Assembly: GCA_021234155.1 (NCBI GenBank) | Contig: JAJEKV010000076.1 | Span: forward strand, 171,452-235,451 | Direction: 5' to 3' | Source of the DNA: Isoetes taiwanensis | Lineage: Eukaryota; Streptophyta; Lycopodiopsida; Isoetales; Isoetaceae | Length of the DNA stretch: 64,000 bases | Shown here: positions 42,100 through 54,290 of the stretch, one piece after another | Layout: every line of letters begins with the position of its first letter | Numbering within the stretch: the first letter of the stretch is position 1 | Program-made: the position numbers and the translations under genes | Notes under the pieces: generated by a model | What the model saw: only the letters and a program-made list of their open reading frames with translations | Databases searched by the model: none | What the model was told of the DNA's origin: nothing

Positions 42100-45000
42100 A
42101 AGTCTGGCATGGAGGGTCTGTGTTGCCAAATCTCAAACTATCCCATGTGCTACATAAAAAAAATGAACGTCCTGCCATCATCAGAGCTTCAAAAGCCCTG
42201 TTTTTGTCGTGAATTGGGTTGCGGGGCTTCCAACTCTACAGATTCATGCAGTTATGTGGTATATGCATATCTCGCATTTCCCATTCTAAAAATCGATCTG
42301 AGAATAGGAAGCGAGGGAGCGAGGGAGCAGGGAATGGATCTTCCAAATGGTGATTCTAATTTCTTTGCTTTACGATTACGCAAAGGGCGAGGACATAATC
42401 TTTTAAGCGTGATTCACCAAAAGTTGTTGGTAAGGCAACCGACTTCATGTCAAATTATAAATGTTACGCAATAGTATAGGTAATTGAGTCTGCTTTTAAT
42501 ATAATAGGATAGAATTTAAAAGAATTCTAAATTGAGGCTGCTTGCGGATATACTTATCTATAGTCGAAAAAAAAAAATAGATATTCTTCTCCTCGAAATG
42601 ATGGCCTAGCTCGCATATATTATTTATAAATTTTCTGAATCATGTTATCGGCGGTGATTGTTGTCGATGCCTAACAAAAGCCATTGATTTTAAACATCCA
42701 GTAGTTCTTAGGCTCCTTTAACGTGTATCTATAATTTACGCAGTCCCATTGTCTAAATGGTCCTGATTTGGTTTTATTTTTCATCAGATTTGTTGTGTGT
42801 AATTTTTAACCCGAATTCCCTTACGCTAGATGTTTGTAATTCACTAAACATTGTGCTAAGGCTGTTAATGGACATCACCTCGTCTTGCAATCAAAAGCGA
42901 CAAAGCATTGAAGTCCTTGCTTACTGACATATTATTGCGCATTTTACTTGCATGATATATAACTCTTTGGCACCCTTTACTTCATTTTTCGATTCTTTGG
43001 CCCAAATATGTGCGGGCATTTTTATTTTCTGACCACAACTCAATCATTGAGGATATTAAGAAGCTAAAGCTTTTCTGCAATAGCTTGATCTAGCGTGCAT
43101 CATTGGCATCTGTCATTTGAATCACCTTGCAAAGGCACTTTGTGCCACATTGTGTTTAAATATATAAAACATCATGCGTGTTGTATTATTCAGAATATTG
43201 GAATAATGGTTAGCCTCATAAGGCAAGCTCCTTAAAACTGATTGTTTTAAAAACATCTTTCAAGATTGTCATGGTTTCCCAATTGTAGAATTCTAATTTT
43301 GACTAAAGAATCCCAATAATTGAAGATTCTCATGTTGGGTTCCCAATTGAAGGATTTTGATTTTGGCTTAAGAATCTTACTCCCAAAAGATAAAAACCAA
43401 GTTGCTACATTGCATTGAGTTGTCGAAGTAGTACATTGAACATTGATGAAGATGTTATTTTAGAAATTTGGGAAAGGATCGGTATTAGTTTCTGGAATTG
43501 TTAAGTTCCCACTGGTTGCAAGATTTATTTCGGGCAAGATATTTGGAGCATTAGCTTCCAACCACATCAGGCAGATCTTAAGTTGAGCTTAGGCATCATG
43601 GCGAGGCACATTCTTAGGAATATGAATGAGAGTAGCTTCCAACCACATTAGGCGGATCTTAAGTTGAGCTTAGGCATCATGGCGAGGCACATTCTTAGGA
43701 ATATGAATGAGAGTCTGAGGAGAGATGCGAATAAGAAAATATAATTTTTCAAGTCAAGCAAAATCTAGTCTTTGCCATGCCTTCTTACACGTAATTAGAG
43801 GATAACTTCGAATTTGTTGGATATAATAACATGTATTGTGATAGATTTCATATATAATTCTTGGTCATTATCATTCTTATTGCATTGTTTTTACATGGCG
43901 TTCTTGAAACTCTTAAGTTACTTCTCACGTGTTTGTCCCAACACTTGATTTTGATGCAAGGCTTGGTTGAAAGGAAATCGTTCGAATACTACATCGTAGA
44001 AAAATGTGCACCCTCACAGTACTTAAGGAAAAGTCTCCTCTTGACATGTGTGATCTTTAGAACAAGATTGTGTTAAGTATTAGCATAAAGAGATGGACAA
44101 TTGCAACCTAATGCACGGCATGCAACATTTAAATTTTGTGCGGTGAGGATCAACTACTTAGTACCATGCGGGTAGCATTTAAATTTTGAGCAAGATTCTA
44201 AAATTATACGGTCTATCTTCACGACAAGGACAAGCTCCCCATATATTCAATCTGTTCAAGAAGGCCTTTTGCGCAAATGCGAACTATGATAAATCCATTA
44301 CTAAACAAGATTAGAACAAAGACTCGGGGCCAACTTTATAGGGTTAGAACTAAAGAAATGTTGCGGCCCGGCCTTGGGCGATAAATTTCTTGTATACATA
44401 AACACACTTTGATGTGTGGGATGCATGGGTTGCTCCTTTCCATTTTGGTCATCAAATTTAGGTGTAAAATCTAGACCCACATGTTTAGATATCGTACATG
44501 GCATGCGTGCATGGCATGCGTCGCGGCGAATCTTAGTCGTTAGATCAAAAGGTGAGGATAAATCCTAGCCATTAAGTTTTTATAATAAATTGCAATGAGG
44601 TGAGGTGGCATCTTCATTAATAAAAAGGTAGCGAGGTGGCAAGCGCATTTATTAGGTGGACTTTCTAGGAAGCTTTCTCTGTCTTAATTGCCTTCAAAGG
44701 CACGTAACTTGCACTAGAGGGGGGATGAAGATGGGGCACATGCCTTGTATTCTTCTCGTCGAGAGCTTTTCAGCGGCCAGGTACTTTGGCACCCGATCCA
44801 TGTGTGTATCTTAGCATTAGGTTTCACTTTGCATTAACAATTACATACATCTTAGAAGTAAATAGCTAAACCTTTGTAATAATTCTAAACCTTGCTAATT
44901 GTGCATTGTGTAGATAATAATGTGTACCATAAAAGTGGTAGCAATGTACATTATTGCATATAAATTGGAAAATATATTTATTAGGTTATGCCTTACACTA

Positions 45001-46000
45001 TACCATAAAATGGCCACACTAACATAAACTATAGAATGGTCATTGTAACTCACTAAGCATTTTAACCAATGTTAACATGAATTCTCTAGATGTTAGTTGT
45101 GGGGTTAGTTGTTTTGCAATCCTTGATGCTTATTTGTTGTTGCATTTGCTCAACAATGTGATGCAAACGCATGCGTGATTGTAAAATTTCAATAATGTCC
45201 TTAAAACAATGTAGAGGCGCTTAGAGGTATCCATAATGTTCCTCTGGAGCAAGCGATGATGATTTACCATTCTAAATGAAAAATATCTTGTATACATCAA
45301 GTATGTTTCTATATAGCAACATAAATAGGCAGCCCTTACATCCTTGAAGACAATTGTCGATGCTTTATTATTTTAATTATCTTGTACACATTAGAGCGGT
45401 ATAAATGTCCTTACATTCTCATGACTATCAACCACGTGAGACAACTCATCCAGAAGGTGGTTGTAAGCGATTTCAAAGTGGCATTTGTAATGGTTATGGA
45501 CATAAAATCACTACATCTGACTAAAAGAACCCATCTTGCTACAAAGCGTAAATATCATCTAGAGAACAATGTGCTACATATAGAAAGTTTTCAAGGTTGG
45601 CGGAAGATCGAGTATGGGCTGCTTGCAAAATAGAGCCTATGAGTTCCTTGTCGATGCACTCGTGCTCTTCTTTTGTAATCCTCAGCGTCTTCAACGGCCA
45701 GATAAGCAGTTAGAAGCATACTCTATTTTGCACCAAATGTAACCATCCATATTTCTTTCTATAATTCATGCCGGCGTCTTCTTACGGACCAAAATCTTAG
45801 ATGCTCATACCAACACATTTTATGCCTATGAAAGGCTTATAAATCGAGAGTTAAAACACGGGTGGAACAAAACAGGACAAATAGTTCAAGGCCATGCTTT
45901 CTATGGAAAAAAGAGCTTAAGATGTTGTTAGTGGCTATGTTAGAACTGATAGTGTTCATCTCGTGTGTTTCGAGGTGGAAAGGTCACATACATTAACTTT
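42100..46000. other. Unit B counterpart of 15,660-19,570
   Basis: Heavily altered at CAG/CTG sites but otherwise collinear. An extra GCGAGGTGGCAAGCGCATT lies near 44,632. No gene recognised. Confidence 0.5.
43553..43714 (+). repeat. 82-bp tandem duplication (unit B)
   Basis: Counterpart of 17,116-17,279, with an 81-bp period here. Confidence 0.92.
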
Positions 46001-46019
46001 CTTCCATATCGTGCCATGG

Positions 46020-46640
46020 CTATCTTTTAGTCTAATTTTTGTACTAATATTTGGAATCTATCCAAATGCAACTCCCAATGTACCCCGGTAGTAATCCTAA
46101 CAATAAATTATTCTCCCATCGAGGAATTTGTTGGCATGCCCCTCGAGTTGGACATGTTAGATGATCCAATCAGGTCCTTTACATTGTTCAATCTCGGTAA
46201 TAGTGCTCCTACTACCCGGATCATCTTCTAGCTCCTTTTCCATCCCCCGCAATTGAAGAGCTGCAGATTTAATCCTTGAAATATACTCCTCTCTCGGAGG
46301 CCCAATCTTTCAACCGTGGTGAAGATTACGGATTACAAATTTTCTTTGAGAGAAGTGTCTCTTAGGTAGATCTTTGACAATTGCTTCTTTGGCATAGCTA
46401 ATTTGCTTCGACTGTGCTATCATAGTATCATCTATAGCGCATCATTCGATTGCCTTCCAATATCGTTGGAGCCATTTCAAGAGAGCTTGTCTCTCTGCAT
46501 CATTCCCTTATTTGCCTTCGGTTGATGTTTCATCTTTAACCACATGGGCTGCATTTTGCCTTGTGATATAGCGGTCTTGGCTCATCTCAGGAAACCACAT
46601 GCGAGTCCCTTCTCTGTCAATTTGCCTCGCACCTTTATAA
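46020..46640 (-). pseudogene. Copia-type gag (UBN2-like) fragment, longer copy (unit B)
   Basis: On the minus strand, ALLKWLQRYWKAIE, then AIDDTMIAQSKQISYAKEAI, then EEYISRIKSAALQLQGM follow in order. Copia gag has this layout: W..(D/N)..A...I..(A/S)..D, AkeaW/AKEA, then a helix of the type YL..IK.....L and D.LV..LL..L. One in-frame TGA lies between WKAIE and AIDD, and another follows the LHHG segment. About 520 bp of this (46,266-46,782) is absent from unit A. Further upstream, MWFPEMSQDRYITRQNAAHV may be an N-terminal extension. The element is dead. Confidence 0.55.
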
Positions 46641-47869
46641 ACCAATAAAGGCATTAGCATGCGTTAGTATTTCAATTCTTCCCATCTCGCCTGGCGGGAT
46701 CAACAATCCAACGCCCGGAGGATTGACCCGATTCGATACCATATTAGAGGCGGGAAGAAATACCATCAAAAGGCATTGATCTATTGAAGGAACTCCCCTT
46801 TATACATCTTAGGAGGTGTATCATTTATGGACCTCACCGCCTTTGCTTGATTAATGGAGCAGCTAAAGCAAGCTCCTTAACTTTTGGAATTTTAGAAATA
46901 GCTAACTCTATTTTGGTGAACTCTAACAACCGGGCGTCACATGACTAAAAGTCATATTTGTTACAATATCGAGTTCAATAAATAAAAGCGTGGAATTAGC
47001 TCATCATAAAGAAATACTTAGAGCCCGTATACACTATTCTGCTTATATCTTGAAGTTTTTGTTATGCACATGATTCAGATTTACTTGATGCCGACCAATT
47101 CCTCAAGAAATCACCGCCCAAAGCTTTGCAATATCTTCTAGTCCATGTTCTTTTTTGCATATTTTAGCTTATTATTTTTGCTTGATTTCCTTATCAACAT
47201 AAAGCTTATCATCAGACTGTAAGTTATCATTTTCGTTTTTACCTAAGTATATAAAAGTGTCTACCTCACAAGTTATGCAATTGATTTCTTGTTAATGTTG
47301 GGCCGGATATGGCTGCTTCAAAATATTTATCGGATATGAGAAAGTATTCCAAGGTAAAGAGAATGGAATAAAGCAAGTGGACTATATGGAAAGGTTCGAT
47401 TTCTACATGATGAAAAAATGAGACCTCTTTTATGAAAGGTGGAATTGAAGGTATGTGTCTGAGACAAACTTGCGTATTCTTTTTTATCTTTTAGTGTGGC
47501 CTACAATGAATGGATTCTGAGCGCTTATGTTCAATATCAGAATTCCACAGCCCATTTCTCTCACGAGTCGAGGAAAATATTCTTTAGCATGAATAGAGAC
47601 ATGTACCCCTTTTGCATCCTTCATGTTGGATTGTTTTCATGAAGAAAACAATTGATTAAGCGATAAATAGAAGTTAGGTTTTAAAGCACATGATTTCTTA
47701 CTATATTAGTAAGATTAAGGCACTCTAGGTCCTTCTTTCTCTGCTACTACCTCATTAGTAAGGCTGAGGTAGTAAGATTATTAGGTGTTTGGAGAAGCAC
47801 TTGTTACGGTGGTCCACCGCAAAGTTGTCTCTTGGGGTAGCATTCACGGTGGCCAAGTCGGTCCTTAGT

Positions 47870-49165
47870 AGTACCCATGTTTGTATGGCATCCTTCTTGC
47901 TAGCCCCACGGATCAGCGTCGTCGTGAGCTCATTGCAATAGTTTGGAACTTTATTTGTAGTAGTAAGGAAGGTGTTGTGCTTAAGGTGGCTTGGTGAAGT
48001 GTATCCTTCCAAGATGGGCAAGTGGTGCGGGTATGATGGACTTCTTCTTTGCTTGAGAGCAAAGTGCTTTTCAAAGTTCATTTGGAGACTCTGAATAGTG
48101 AGGATGACTCTCTGGTTCATGCCTTCTTAGACAAGCTCTTGGTCCTTTGTATCCTTCTAGGCAAGAAATTTTGTCAAACCAATCCTACCTTGGGCTTTAT
48201 TTGGGACTCTGCGGCCTTTTCCAAGTGCTTCTCCATTTTTTGCGTGGCTTGTTGGCGGCATGGGAGGCGATCGGACATCTTTTTACGGCCATGCCCCTCT
48301 ATCCACACCCTATTGGAGACTCCATGGTGGTGGGCACCACTACCTCCAGACCCCTCGGCACCTCCATTGGCGGCATCGGTTCATCCCCTTACCACGAGAG
48401 ATGATGGGTCCTTGCGGGTGTTGTCTCTATTCAAGCATAGTATGAAGCGGGTCACCCTCTTGTCTTGGCTTTGAATTTGAGGCAAAGTTCTGCTCTCTCA
48501 TTGGGATGTATCTCTATGGAAGAAGGTCTTTGAGAAAATTTGCCTCTTATAGTGCAAGTTGGTGTTCTTTGAAAGGGTGCCATGGGATTTGTCATGAAAA
48601 TATTCACAAAGGCAAGCACTTTGTCGCCTTCTTTTAGCACCACAACCCCCTCCGGTTGCGGATCTCGCCTTCTTTTAGCGTCACACATGGTGATGGCTTT
48701 GGGATAGGTTGCTCCACCCTAAAGTCTACGTATTGTAGTGGCGGGTTATCCCGCGGGTGCACAGCGGGTTAATGCCTTTCGACATCACTATGATCCTCGC
48801 ATATGCGGTATACCCGCTCTGTCTTTGGGGCGTTGAGACTCTTGAGCATTGTCTCTTTTATTGTTGTGGGGTTCAACCCAGCGTGGTCACGGCTATAAGG
48901 TTTATTTAACGGTACATTGGATTTGTCGATGCATCCTCTTGGCGTCCTATCCCAGCGCATGGCCTCCATCTAAACAAAGGGCTTCCATCTTGGTTCGGTT
49001 GGCTCTTATGGTCGATATGGGGCGTCGTAGACACCACATCTTTCAGGGCATTAATTCATCTGCACGCGATTTTATTATGGTTGCCCAGAAAAAGATATTG
49101 ACAGCCTACGAGTGTTCCTCCCTTGAATCAGAAATGATGGAATGCATTTGGATTGGTATCTAATT
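47870..49165 (+). mobile_element. LINE ORF2 3' end, degraded (unit B)
   Basis: Same relic as in unit A. The zinc-binding segment is clearer here: YPLCLWGVETLEHCLFYCC. The expected first cysteine (CPLC) is Y, a single G-to-A change. It is more frameshifted than unit A in the polymerase part, much of it at former CAG/CTG sites. Confidence 0.8.
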
Positions 49166-49346
49166 GATTCTTTCGTTAGTCTCTTATTGCGGGTAAGTAC
49201 AGCGTGCTCGGGCTCGTGTTCTGTGGCATTTTTTGTGCTTACGGTTAGATGATTGTGGCGTTCGAGGGAAATATCGCCATAAAATCGTATATTTCCGGGT
49301 CCCATCACTATACAAGTCTATCTTCATAGCCTTGTATACCATAGAT

Positions 49347-50888
49347 TGTGGCACTAGGGGGCATGACTAAGTTATTCATATAACTTAGCCAACCTTAGGT
49401 TAAGACCATTTTCCACATGGCCTTAACCTATTGGGCACCCGCCACCGCGGACTTACCCTATTGGAGCCACGTGGCATAACATGTGAACCCTAACCTATAA
49501 AGGCCTAAACCCTAACCCTAGGCCTCTTTTACGGCTCCAACGGTCAGGGAACATTCTTGGCCTTTCGAAACTCCGTTTTGAGAACCGTTCTTGTGGCCGC
49601 GACATAGCATGGCAGCCCAGGCGTGGCGCATCGGCAGGAGTGGGAGCTACCTCGAACACTTCAAAGACCATGGAGGCGCCCGGGATTGGGAGGGAGTGCT
49701 TACGGGCGGTATATAGAGTAGTGCTCTTAGTAGTTCATCACGGAAGTTAGCACTCGGATGGGTTAGCATTTAGTATCTAGAGTAGAGCCATCCTAGAACC
49801 CTTATTGAACATCTTGAACCCTAATCAAGGAACCCTAGCGTAAGTTATATATGTATGATTAGGTTAAGATGTTCTTATGATGATTATCATGATATGATGT
49901 TATGTGATGTTGGTTGATCATGTTTACTCCTCTTGTATTTGGAAGGGGGTAGAGATCTAGTAGCCATTACGTAGCATGCTCCTAGTTTAGACCCCTTAGT
50001 TCCTATTATTATGCGGCTGTGCATAGGAACCCAGGGCTATGGAGGCCATGATGTGACTCGGCACTACACAGCGGGGCTAGAGGCAATGCGGAGGGAGGAT
50101 CCCCCGGGCGGGGGGCTCTCTGGGGGATCCCATAGTGGGCTAGGCTTATGGTGGGTCACGCCGTGTGGGCGGGCATGGAGTGCGACACCTCTGGGGCAAT
50201 GGTGTCGCCCCTGCCTCTCAAGAGTTGCAAGTGTTGGCTTGGCTCTTGTTTTGGGGGTTAAGTGGGGGTATGAATGGGTGTGTGCGGCGATTCTCTAGCC
50301 ACTCGTGGAACCTCTAGACCCGGGAAGGGGAGATGCAACCCTTCCTGCCCCGCGGACGAGGGAGATGCAACTTTGGGTAGTCCAGATGGGTGATGCCATG
50401 GGATTGCGTGTCAGGAAGGCTAGAGTCATGCGAGCTTGATCTAGCCCATGCAAAGTATGCACATGAGGGGCGGATGGAGTGGTCAACCCTAGCCATTGTC
50501 TATAGCCAGCCCGCCATTGTTATGACTCGATGCTGCTCTATCTTGAGGCCTAGCCCGGTCAGTCCAACCTCCTCATGAGTCGGAGCCATGGGTAGGAGCT
50601 CTCATATTTTATGGCATATGTTTATCTTTTTGTAGCTATGGATATGTGGATGGACTACCCTTGAGGTAGTATGATGTGTTGTTATTGCTAGTTCGGCGGT
50701 GTTTATGCTTCATTTGTGATAGGAGCCCATAGGGGAAGGCGGCGCCAAGACACCGCCGTGTCCCCTTCCGCAATTAGGTGATCCCAAAGTGCGGGATAGG
50801 CGGAGGGCCCGATGCGGTCGGAGGGCCGGATGGGGGATTTCCCTCTGAGTGTGCGGCCGGGTGCGTATATTTTGTAGGGAGCATCACA
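49347..50888 (+). mobile_element. Long terminal repeat, 5' type (unit B)
   Basis: Same LTR, 1,542 bp, with the same TGTG and CACA ends. Numerous small changes are concentrated at CAG/CTG/CCG. The second G-box has become CATGTG. Confidence 0.75.
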
Positions 50889-50889
50889 A

Positions 50890-50900
50890 TGGTATCGAGC
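50890..50900 (+). promoter_or_regulatory. Primer-binding site (unit B, one base missing)
   Basis: TGGTATCGAGC: the CAG of the unit A site reads CG here. Such a loss in an otherwise matching site fits the CAG-type alteration seen throughout. Confidence 0.8.
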
Positions 50901-51779
50901 AATGTTCTTGGTTGACCAAGAGCTAGCCACGACCATATCCTTGAATAGGTAGACTAAGCGGCTTAGCTAATAAATGGAATGGGAATTCGGTCTTGAACCA
51001 TGAAATGTGGGAGAAATTTTTTCCCCATTAGCGAGGGTCATAATTAGATTGAGTATAGTCTAAGTGAGAAATAATATAGTCAAAAGAAACCTTCTAGTAA
51101 ATTTGAGGTCAAGTTGTTCATGAACCGCACCTTTCAAGAAAAAAATTGAGCGAGAAATCGCTCAAAGAAGCTTGAAAGAAAATGGCGTGAAATGACCACT
51201 ACTTGGCCCAAAAGAAATTAGGAAATTATGAGAAATAGTTAGGTGATTAGGGAAAGTACCTTAATTAATAACCCATAGTTATAATAAAATTACTCTTAAG
51301 AAAAGTAGCTATTAAATCTATGGAAGCACCTCTACTCCTTAGAAATTCCCAAAGAGTAGCTTGAACTGTCCTTTACCCTTGTAAAGTGAATTATAAACTA
51401 ATCTCTGAAATTTTGCCATAAGGCGTCGATCGAACAAATAGTATCGCGAGATCGACTCAAAGGAGGCTGCGAATAGACATAGTCGACAATTAGAGAGGCA
51501 AGATCGCTCGAAGAGCCACCATCAAAGAATTAAACAAGTAGCTAGGAAGGTTGGAACTCCGGCTTGCACCCGAGCGTTAAGCACTCAAGGTGGGCGGCGA
51601 CAAGCAAATTCTTGAGGCGGCGACCTAGGCGGATGGCGAACTTAGCCACTCAAGCTCTTGGACAAATTGTTCCACTCGTGGAGGAGCAATGACTTAGCAC
51701 TTGGTGAATGATCGCAAGGCTCGGGGAAATTGAGATCGTATTTGGCGTGCATACGGAGGTGAAGATCAAGTAGCAAGAG

Positions 51780-52690
51780 CAACCTCGGCGGTGGGCCAAC
51801 ACCGGGAAGTATAAAGCGGTGAGGAGCAAATAGCAAGAGCAACCTCAACAACAGGAGCAACCACAACACGGGAAAGAGTAGGTGTTTAAAAGCAGTTCAA
51901 GTAGCGGGAGCAACCTCGGCAATCTGAGCAACCCGGAGGGCCGTATTTTTGGGAACAACGATCAAGCGGGGGCGTTATAAAAGCAATCAATCTTGAAAGA
52001 AAAGGAAGGAAGGGGCGTAGGCAAAAAGAGCAACCGAGAAGAGGCGTGAAGCTAGGCGTAGGGGGCGTGGTTATCAAGAGAACAACAGGGCCAAACGGCT
52101 GGAGGAGGATGAGCGAGGCGAGGAGGAAAGACCACACCAACAAGAGGAGGGAGCAAGAGGCTAAAGAAGAGGAGGAGGAGGCCAAAGAAACGGCTTAGAC
52201 GTTTCGGCAACCATATCAATGCAGTCAAGGAGGGCAACATCAGTGAGAAGCTACTTAAAAGCTGAAGCAAGATATGGAGTCTGACGAGAAGAAGAAGGCA
52301 GCATGCAAGATTTATCTCCGCCAATGGATCGACAAGGTAGCCGGCCGAGGGTCGAAAAAGCAAGCCTCCACCACCTCGACTTTCGACTCTCAGAAGAAAG
52401 GTCCTCCATGGGCCAAACTCGGCACGCTTCGGGTGTTTAAGGAGATTAGGCACTTTCAGCGGTGTATTAATCTCCTAATAAGGAGCCATTCGAACACCTT
52501 CTTGAAGTAATGTCATGGGGAGTTAGGACTGATTACATGGTCATACCTCTAACCACAGGGCCTGCAAGAAGCCTTAGAAGTAGAGCCTCTAAAGTGAGCG
52601 AGCTTTTATACAAGATACCATTGTGGGTTCAAAGAGGTATCCCAAGAGATCAAACTCAAATAACATCCTAAGCGGTCTTCCACTACCGAT
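51780..52690 (+). pseudogene. Histone-H3-like core with charged tail (unit B)
   Basis: Same gene as at 24,690. A frame from 52,274 encodes EKKKAACKIYLRQWIDKVAG, then KLGTLRVFKEIRHFQRCINL with LIR, and breaks where unit A has RKAPFKHLL. It resumes with GVRTD and VIPLTT, and CTGCAAGAAGCC (LQEA) lies at 52,561. Between the units the core can be read except at altered CAG/CTG sites. The tail here has a 155-bp stretch (about 51,625-51,785) missing from unit A. No intron is evident in the H3 part, as with replication-type plant H3 genes or a retrocopy. Confidence 0.6.
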
Positions 52691-53224
52691 TCTAGTTGAC
52701 CTAGAGTGCATTGAGTGAAAGGGCAACTAGTTGACCGTATCGAGTTGATATTGGCTCGATTGACCATGGAAGTTGGTCTCTAGGGTAATTTGGATGATTT
52801 GGGCGTATCGAAAAGTGATACCATATTTTGAGTTTGATAGAAATTTTGGATTGGCCAAATGCTACATTTCCTCGTCATGCCTCTAATAATCATTACTTCT
52901 TTTTTAAATATACAATTGATTATATCTTTATTGGTTTCTTTGATCAACCATCCACGTTCTTCCATGTGGCCATCGGTTTATGATCTCTTGTTCTCATTTT
53001 AGTCGATCTCATTTTCATTGTGCATGCATGACTTTTTGCAAGCTGTAGACCATCATAGAAAATGGATACAATATCATCTTGATCGCTATACTCTAAACCT
53101 TTGTAGATCACCAAAGGGACAACTAAACTATATCCAACACGAAGATTTTTGGGCAATGACTAATCCTCTTCGAGAGCGGGGGATATGGGGATAAGAACAT
53201 GAAAGGGTGTACACACATATTCTT

Positions 53225-53395
53225 GAGTTGAAGGATGAACTTGTGCATTTCTTGGAGTGCGATCTAGGTGTACAACAAGATACTCTGCTTTGTTGTTTTG
53301 TACTTGAGATCCATAATGATTGCAAGAGCATCCCACGGCGGCTCCCAATTCTTGGCAAATTGGATCAAACTTCGGTTTAAATGGATCCATCCCTC
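53225..53395 (-). pseudogene. RNase-H-like relic (unit B, minus strand)
   Basis: Same relic, with the frame open through KFDPICQELGAAVGCSCNHY then GSQVQNNKAEYLVVHLD. The stop seen in unit A is absent (TAT, Y), so the ancestral frame ran through. The likely domain start is the FD at about 53,370. Confidence 0.5.
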
Positions 53396-54290
53396 TCTTT
53401 TGAACTCCCCTCCCATCCTTCGGAATGAACACCAAACAAATAGCACAAGAAACACATACCAATTGAATTTACAAAAAAAAATCAATTTCAATCGCACATA
53501 AAGGCACATCGGAAAAGAGTAGTTTTTGGTGCTCATTTGTTGCAAGATCATAGGCTTTTGCTTTTTTTTTTTTTTTTTTTTTCGAACTTCGTGATTGAAA
53601 ATTTTCTTTTGAAGTTATTGTTATGAAATCAATGATTGGAAATTTGAAAGATGGGCTTCAAAAGCGTAATGCACGCAAATACCAAAGACAAGTTGGCTGC
53701 AAAACATTCACTATTATCAATTATTGTTTGAAAAAAAAGAGATATAAACAAGGATATTACTTCAAAATTGCTAAAAGATACAACCAAGAAATTTATCCAA
53801 AGTTGCAGGCAAAATGAAAATAATGTCATTAAGCAAAACAAGCTGTGGGCTTTGGCGGGAAGGAGGCCAAGATCAAATAGAATTGATAATTCAATCAAAC
53901 ATCGGGTTTATGGATTTTGGCTTGATAATATCAAAATTCCACCAAAAGTTAGAGATTTCATGAAGGAGAACACAAGTAATATAATACCTTGATATCTCAC
54001 ATGTTTGCTCTTGTATTTGGATCAATTCTATTTTGAGATTATGTTTTCTTCTAAAATTAAGGACTTTCTTACGTATATTTGATTGCAATTTTCAGTGACC
54101 TATTAATGAATCCACATGGTTTTCATGAAATGTATTGCATCTCGGTATTTTGGCGGCGGCAATACTTGCGTCATATGCGATTAGGTACTTTTTAGACTTA
54201 AATCCCATTATGTTTACATGTACTTGAATATTACATTTACATCCATCTATTTAAATGTACTTTGAGATAATGAAGCCAAACAATAACATC

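Larger units (their letters stand above)
27173..54290 (+). repeat. 27-kb direct repeat, unit B
   Basis: Second copy, collinear with unit A apart from several large indels. Private to B are a 1.5-kb internal tandem duplication (32,263-36,702) with a 1.45-kb insertion, loss of the segment equal to 7,287-8,874, loss of 11,496-13,036, and an empty foldback-element site. The text from 27,173 to about 42,000 is relatively clean. From about 42,300 to 54,290 it is dense with CAG/CTG-type alterations. Stretches not listed separately below match the unit A entries in the same order. Confidence 0.95.
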
